Part shown: in pieces, positions 31,417-34,563 of the stretch
Numbering within the stretch: the first letter of the stretch is position 1
How the letters are laid out: each line of letters begins with the position of its first letter
Assembly: GCA_964530335.1 (NCBI GenBank)
Contig: CAZGYG010000026.1
Coordinates: forward strand, 1-34,563
Reading direction: 5' to 3'
DNA: 34,563 nt
From: VGDP01 sp964530335
GTDB taxonomy: Bacteria; Pseudomonadota; Alphaproteobacteria; SP197
The notes under the pieces: generated by a model
Databases searched by the model: none
What the model was told of the DNA's origin: nothing
The model's input: the letters and a program-made list of their open reading frames with translations, nothing else
Position numbers and translations under genes: made by a program

Positions 31417-32679
31417 ATGGCCGTCGAAATATGCAGGCTCGACAACGGTTTGCGGATCGCCACCGACGCGATGTCGGGGGTGCGCTCGGCGACCGTCGGT
31501 GTCTGGGTCGACGTCGGCGCCCGCGACGAGCAGGAAAAACTCAATGGCATCAGCCACTTGCTCGAGCACATGGCGTTCAAGGGCACGCAGCGGCGCAGCG
31601 CCACGGCCATCGCCGAGGAGATCGAGGCGGTCGGCGGCCACCTCAACGCCTACACCTCGCGCGAGCACACGGCGTACCACGCCCGGGTGCTGGCCGGCGA
31701 CATGCCGCTCGCCGTCGATCTGCTGGCCGACATCCTGCGCAATTCGGTGTTCGATCCGGCGGACCTCGAACGCGAGGTCCAGGTCGTGCGCCAGGAGATC
31801 GCCCAGGTCGAGGACACCCCGGACGACCTGATCTTCGACCTGTTCCAGGAAGCGGCGTACCCCGACCAGGCCTTCGGCCGCTCGATCCTGGGCACGGCCG
31901 AGAGTCTCGGGCGTTTCGATTCCGCGACGCTCAGGCGGCAATTGGAGCAGGAGTACCGGCCCGAGCGCATGGTGCTCGCGGCCGCCGGCGCGCTCGACCA
32001 TGGCGCCGTCGTCGAGCTCGCCCAGCAGGCGTTCGGAACCATGGTGGGTGCTTCGCCGGCCAACGGCCGGAGCGAGCCCCGCTACCATGGCGGCGAACGG
32101 CGCGAGGTGCGCGATCTCGAGCAACTTCACCTGATGCTCGGGTTCAAGAGCCCGGGCGCGCGCGATCCCGCCTACTACGCCGCGCAGGTGCTGTCGACCG
32201 CGCTGGGCGGCGGCATGTCGTCGCGGCTGTTCCAGGAAGTGCGCGAGCGGCGCGGCCTGGCCTACGCCATCCACAGCTTCGCCATGGGCTACGTGGACTG
32301 CGGCCTGTTCGGCATCTACGCCGGCTGTGACGCCGGCAACGCCGAGGCGATCCTCGGCATCGTGTGCGACCAGATGAACGCCGTCGCCGGCAGCATCGGC
32401 GCCGATGAGCTCGGCCGCGCCAAGGCCCAGCTCCGGGCCGGGCTGCTCATGGCGCTGGAAGGTTCCTCCGCCCGGGCCGAGCAGCTCGCGCGCCACCTGC
32501 TCGTGTTCGATCGGGTGGTTCCGGTCGACGAAATCGTCGCGCGCATCGACGCGGTCGGTCCCGCCGACGTCGAGGCCACCGCGCGCGCCATCGGCCGGGG
32601 CGACAACCTGACCTTCGCCTTCGTCGGACCCGCGGACCGCCTGGACACGCGCGACGAGCTCGCGCGCCGATTGGGCTGA
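31417..32679 (+). CDS. M16 family zinc peptidase (processing-peptidase-like)
   Basis: A 420-aa pitrilysin-family metallopeptidase. The inverted zinc motif is HLLEH (47-51; His47, Glu50, His51), and the third ligand is Glu127 in VVRQEI, 76 residues on, as in mitochondrial processing peptidase beta. The C-terminal M16 domain carries the LGGGMSSRLFQEVRERRGL block. No signal peptide is seen, so cytoplasmic. The physiological substrate is unknown. ATG 31417 is preferred, with GGAAGGG 12 nt upstream; a GTG at 31390 is possible. Confidence 0.92.
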   Translation: MAVEICRLDNGLRIATDAMSGVRSATVGVWVDVGARDEQEKLNGISHLLEHMAFKGTQRRSATAIAEEIEAVGGHLNAYTSREHTAYHARVLAGDMPLAVDLLADILRNSVFDPADLEREVQVVRQEIAQVEDTPDDLIFDLFQEAAYPDQAFGRSILGTAESLGRFDSATLRRQLEQEYRPERMVLAAAGALDHGAVVELAQQAFGTMVGASPANGRSEPRYHGGERREVRDLEQLHLMLGFKSPGARDPAYYAAQVLSTALGGGMSSRLFQEVRERRGLAYAIHSFAMGYVDCGLFGIYAGCDAGNAEAILGIVCDQMNAVAGSIGADELGRAKAQLRAGLLMALEGSSARAEQLARHLLVFDRVVPVDEIVARIDAVGPADVEATARAIGRGDNLTFAFVGPADRLDTRDELARRLG

Positions 32680-32682
32680 GCG

Positions 32683-33303
32683 ATGCCCATGTTCGGTTTC
32701 CTGCATCCCCGGGCGCGGCACAGCGTAGGCCCGCGGCTGGAGGGCGAGCGGACCTTTCTGCGCCCGCCGCGCGGCGCCGACTGGCGCGCATGGGCGGCGC
32801 TGCGCGAGGGCTCGCGCGGCTTTCTCGGGCCGTGGGAACCCACCTGGCCGCCCGATGCGCTGACCCGGCGCGCGTACCGCCGCCGCCTGCGCGGCCACGC
32901 GGCCGAGCGCCGTGCCGGGCAAGGGGTCGCCTTGTTCGTGTTCAGGCAGGGCGACGGCGCCCTGCTCGGCGGCGTCACGCTCACCGACATCCGGCGCGGG
33001 GTCGCCCAGTCGTGCGACCTTGGCTACTGGATCGGCCAGCCCTACGCCCGCCAGGGCTACATGTCCGAGGCGATCCGCTTGGTGCTGCGTTTCACCTTCG
33101 CCGAACTCGGGCTCCATCGGGTGAACGCGGCGTGCCTGCCGTCGAACATGGCGAGCCAGGGACTCCTGCGTAAGCTGGGCTTCGGTCAGGAAGGCTACGC
33201 CCGCGACTATTTGCGCATCGACGGGCGCTGGCAGGACCATCTGCTGTTCGCCGCGTTGGCCGGCGACGCGACCGAGCAAGCCGCGGCCCGCGCCGCGGAG
33301 TAA
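32683..33303 (+). CDS. GNAT family N-acetyltransferase (RimJ/RimL-like)
   Basis: A 206-aa acetyltransferase of the RimJ/RimL branch. Diagnostic blocks are LRPPRGADWRAW near the N-terminus, LGYWIGQPYARQGYMSEA (the acetyl-CoA loop) and NMASQGLLRKLGF. RimJ and RimL acetylate the N-terminus of ribosomal proteins S5 and L12, but this branch also includes enzymes acting on other amines, so the substrate is open. It starts 3 nt after the M16 peptidase stop, completing thrC-M16-GNAT. It ends 8 nt before the convergent yqgE gene. Confidence 0.9.
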   Translation: MPMFGFLHPRARHSVGPRLEGERTFLRPPRGADWRAWAALREGSRGFLGPWEPTWPPDALTRRAYRRRLRGHAAERRAGQGVALFVFRQGDGALLGGVTLTDIRRGVAQSCDLGYWIGQPYARQGYMSEAIRLVLRFTFAELGLHRVNAACLPSNMASQGLLRKLGFGQEGYARDYLRIDGRWQDHLLFAALAGDATEQAAARAAE

Positions 33304-33311
33304 GCGCCGCC

Positions 33312-33878
33312 TCAGGCGTGGCCGGTCAGCGAGGACAGCTTGCTCGGGTCGACGCCGATCTTGCGCACCGCGTCGTTCCATCTGGTGTCGAGCCCGCCGC
33401 CGAACACCAGGTTCTCGTCGGCCGAACAGGTCAGCCAGCCGTTGGCCTGGATCTCGGCGTCGAGCTGGCCGGGCGCCCACCCGGCGTAGCCGAGCGCGAG
33501 CAGGCTGCGGCGCGGACCCTGGCCCTCGGCGATCGCGCGCAACACATCGATCGTCGCGGTGAGCGCGTAGCCGCTGCGGATGACGAGGGTGGCTTCCTGC
33601 ACGTAGTCGTCGGAATGCAGCACGAAGCCGCGGCCGGTCTCCACCGGGCCGCCGAAGTGCACCTGGATCGCCGACGACGGCACGGCCGGATCGATGTTGA
33701 GCTGGCGCAGCAGGTCGGGGAAGCGGATCGAGTCGATGACCTTGTTGACCACCAGGCCCATCGCGCCGTCCGCGCTGTGGGCGCAGACGTAGATCACCGA
33801 GCGCTGGAAGCGCGGGTCACTCATGGTCGGCATGGCGACCAGGAGCTGGCCTTCGAGGAAGTCGATCGTCCGCTCCAT
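33312..33878 (-). CDS. YqgE/AlgH family protein (UPF0301)
   Basis: A 188-aa member of the YqgE/AlgH family. The family opening FLEGQLLVAMPTMSDPRF (7-24) is followed by SVIYVCAHSADGAMGLVVNK (27-46) and VHFGGPV; GYAGWAPGQL is near the C-terminus. The molecular function is not established; AlgH was linked to alginate regulation in Pseudomonas. ATG 33876-33878 is chosen, with AAGG 9 nt upstream and a good promoter beyond it; a longer frame from 33998 would pass through that promoter. It diverges from the peroxiredoxin gene. Confidence 0.93.
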   Translation of the reverse strand: MERTIDFLEGQLLVAMPTMSDPRFQRSVIYVCAHSADGAMGLVVNKVIDSIRFPDLLRQLNIDPAVPSSAIQVHFGGPVETGRGFVLHSDDYVQEATLVIRSGYALTATIDVLRAIAEGQGPRRSLLALGYAGWAPGQLDAEIQANGWLTCSADENLVFGGGLDTRWNDAVRKIGVDPSKLSSLTGHA

Positions 33879-33911
33879 CCCGCGCACCCTTGGGCGGTTG
33901 AGACTCGGCAA

Positions 33912-33941
33912 ATTACACACCACCAACGTAGACAATGACAA
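33912..33941 (-). promoter_or_regulatory. Sigma-70-type promoter of the yqgE gene
   Basis: On the minus strand TTGTCA (33936-33941) and TGTAAT (33912-33917) are separated by 18 nt, each matching consensus at five of six bases, in a locally AT-rich stretch. Transcription would begin near 33905, giving a leader of about 27 nt to the ATG at 33878. Confidence 0.55.
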
Positions 33942-34006
33942 CCCATTCATCGCCTTATTCCACGTGAGCGTGGCCAGGCGCGATTCCGGCCATGGCATGT
34001 CGGCAC

Positions 34007-34036
34007 TTGAGCTTTGTCACGGGACCCGGCTACAAG
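34007..34036 (+). promoter_or_regulatory. Possible promoter of the peroxiredoxin gene
   Basis: TTGAGC (34007-34012) and TACAAG (34031-34036) with an 18-nt spacer each match sigma-70 consensus at four of six bases, about 40 nt upstream of the ATG at 34078. No OxyR-like site was recognised. Confidence 0.35.
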
Positions 34037-34077
34037 AACAGTTCGCGGCGGGCGACAACTCAGGCGGGGAGGGGACG

Positions 34078-34563
34078 ATGGCGCGCATCAAGATCGGCGA
34101 GCGCATACCGGAAGGCACGCTTCAGGTCATGGCCAAGCGCGGGCCGGCGACGGTGACGACCAAGGACGTGTTCAAGGGCAAGAAGGTCGTGCTGTTCTCG
34201 GTGCCCGGCGCGTTCACGCCGACCTGCTCGGGCCAGCACCTGCCGGGCTTCGTGCACCGTGCCCGCGCGCTCAAGGCCAAGGGCATCGGCACCATCGCCT
34301 GCGTCTCGGTGAACGACGCCTTCGTCATGGATGCCTGGGCCAAGGACCGCAAGGTCGGCACCACGGTCCTGATGCTGGCCGACGGCAACGGCACGTTCAC
34401 CAAGTCGCTCGGGCTCGGCGCCAACTACGGCAAGTACGGCATGGGCCGGCGCGGCCAGCGGTTCTCGATGCTGGTCGACGACGGCGTGGTCAAGAAGCTC
34501 AATGTCGAGCGCGGCGGCGGCCTCAAGGTCAGCGACGCCGACACCATGCTCGGCAGCCTCTAG
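34078..34563 (+). CDS. Peroxiredoxin, Prx5/redoxin family
   Basis: A 161-aa thiol peroxidase of the Prx5 family, reducing hydrogen peroxide and organic peroxides. The peroxidatic Cys50 lies in VPGAFTPTCSGQHLPGF (42-58), the Prx5 form of the PxxxTxxC motif. Length and the C-terminal block VKKLNVERGGGLKVSDAD also fit. The reductant (glutathione/glutaredoxin or thioredoxin) is unknown; gshA is nearby but separately transcribed. ATG 34078 has a strong GGGGAGGGG ribosome-binding site immediately upstream. The stop codon TAG is the last three bases of the window, so the gene is complete. Confidence 0.95.
   Translation: MARIKIGERIPEGTLQVMAKRGPATVTTKDVFKGKKVVLFSVPGAFTPTCSGQHLPGFVHRARALKAKGIGTIACVSVNDAFVMDAWAKDRKVGTTVLMLADGNGTFTKSLGLGANYGKYGMGRRGQRFSMLVDDGVVKKLNVERGGGLKVSDADTMLGSL

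Noticed and set aside
31192..33480. A 762-codon minus-strand open frame opposite the M16 peptidase and GNAT
   Set aside because: Antisense shadow; the plus-strand genes have catalytic motifs and proper spacing.
1..34563. CRISPR arrays, tRNA or rRNA genes, insertion sequences, prophage genes
   Set aside because: By reading the sequence I saw no regularly spaced repeats, no transposase or integrase motifs and no recognisable structural RNA. A dedicated scan (tRNAscan, Infernal, ISfinder) would be needed to exclude small remnants.

Overview
This 34.6 kb window is a compact, GC-rich chromosomal segment with 37 recognisable protein genes. I see no tRNA or rRNA gene, CRISPR array, insertion sequence or phage gene. 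The gene set points to a Gram-negative, aerobically respiring alphaproteobacterium, probably of Rhodospirillales-like affinity. The supporting genes are a Kdo/lipid A operon (msbA-waaA-lpxK), ubiA/ubiD, the cluster coxB-ctaD-ctaB-small membrane protein-ctaG-ctaE-DUF983, and a glutamate-cysteine ligase of the type found in alphaproteobacteria and plants. The order-level placement is inference from gene content and order. Most of the segment is housekeeping.

Layout. (1) 1-3.4 kb: four overlapping or closely packed minus-strand genes (BKACE/DUF849, C26 amidase, rluB, rsmD) lie opposite tadA. (2) 3.4-9.0 kb, minus strand: msbA, DUF374 acyltransferase, waaA, lpxK and a LpxL/HtrB-type acyltransferase are translationally coupled and form a lipid A assembly and export operon. 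(3) 9.1-14.7 kb: one plus-strand SAM methyltransferase, then a minus-strand run of Phd antitoxin, VapC toxin, GNAT, DUF423, MFS transporter, tldE (pmbA) and cysQ. (4) 14.7-21.4 kb: ubiD (minus), an EamA transporter (plus), ubiA (minus), then rsmE, gshA and a nitronate monooxygenase-like gene (plus). (5) 21.5-28.5 kb: tldD (minus) diverges from the aa3-type cytochrome c oxidase operon. (6) 28.5-33.3 kb, plus strand: M32 carboxypeptidase, thrC, M16 zinc peptidase and a second GNAT. (7) 33.3-34.6 kb: a YqgE/AlgH protein diverges from a Prx5-type peroxiredoxin that ends at the window edge.

Functional links. UbiA and UbiD act in ubiquinone synthesis, and CtaB, the small membrane protein and CtaG supply haem and copper to the oxidase built from CoxB, CtaD and CtaE. 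GshA makes the glutathione precursor; peroxiredoxin handles peroxides. RsmD, RluB, RsmE and TadA are RNA-modifying enzymes. TldD and TldE, which form a heteromeric protease, are both present but in separate units about 9.6 kb apart. Eight gene junctions are 4-nt stop/start overlaps, four of them with GTG or TTG starts, so translational coupling is widespread.

The accessory content is modest: a Phd-VapC module with a repeated TTAGCTAA operator and an overlapping GNAT gene; a BKACE plus C26 gene pair of unknown substrate between tadA and rluB; and an M32 carboxypeptidase where SURF1 would be expected after DUF983. I found no convincing wholly new multi-gene system; these three are the best leads.
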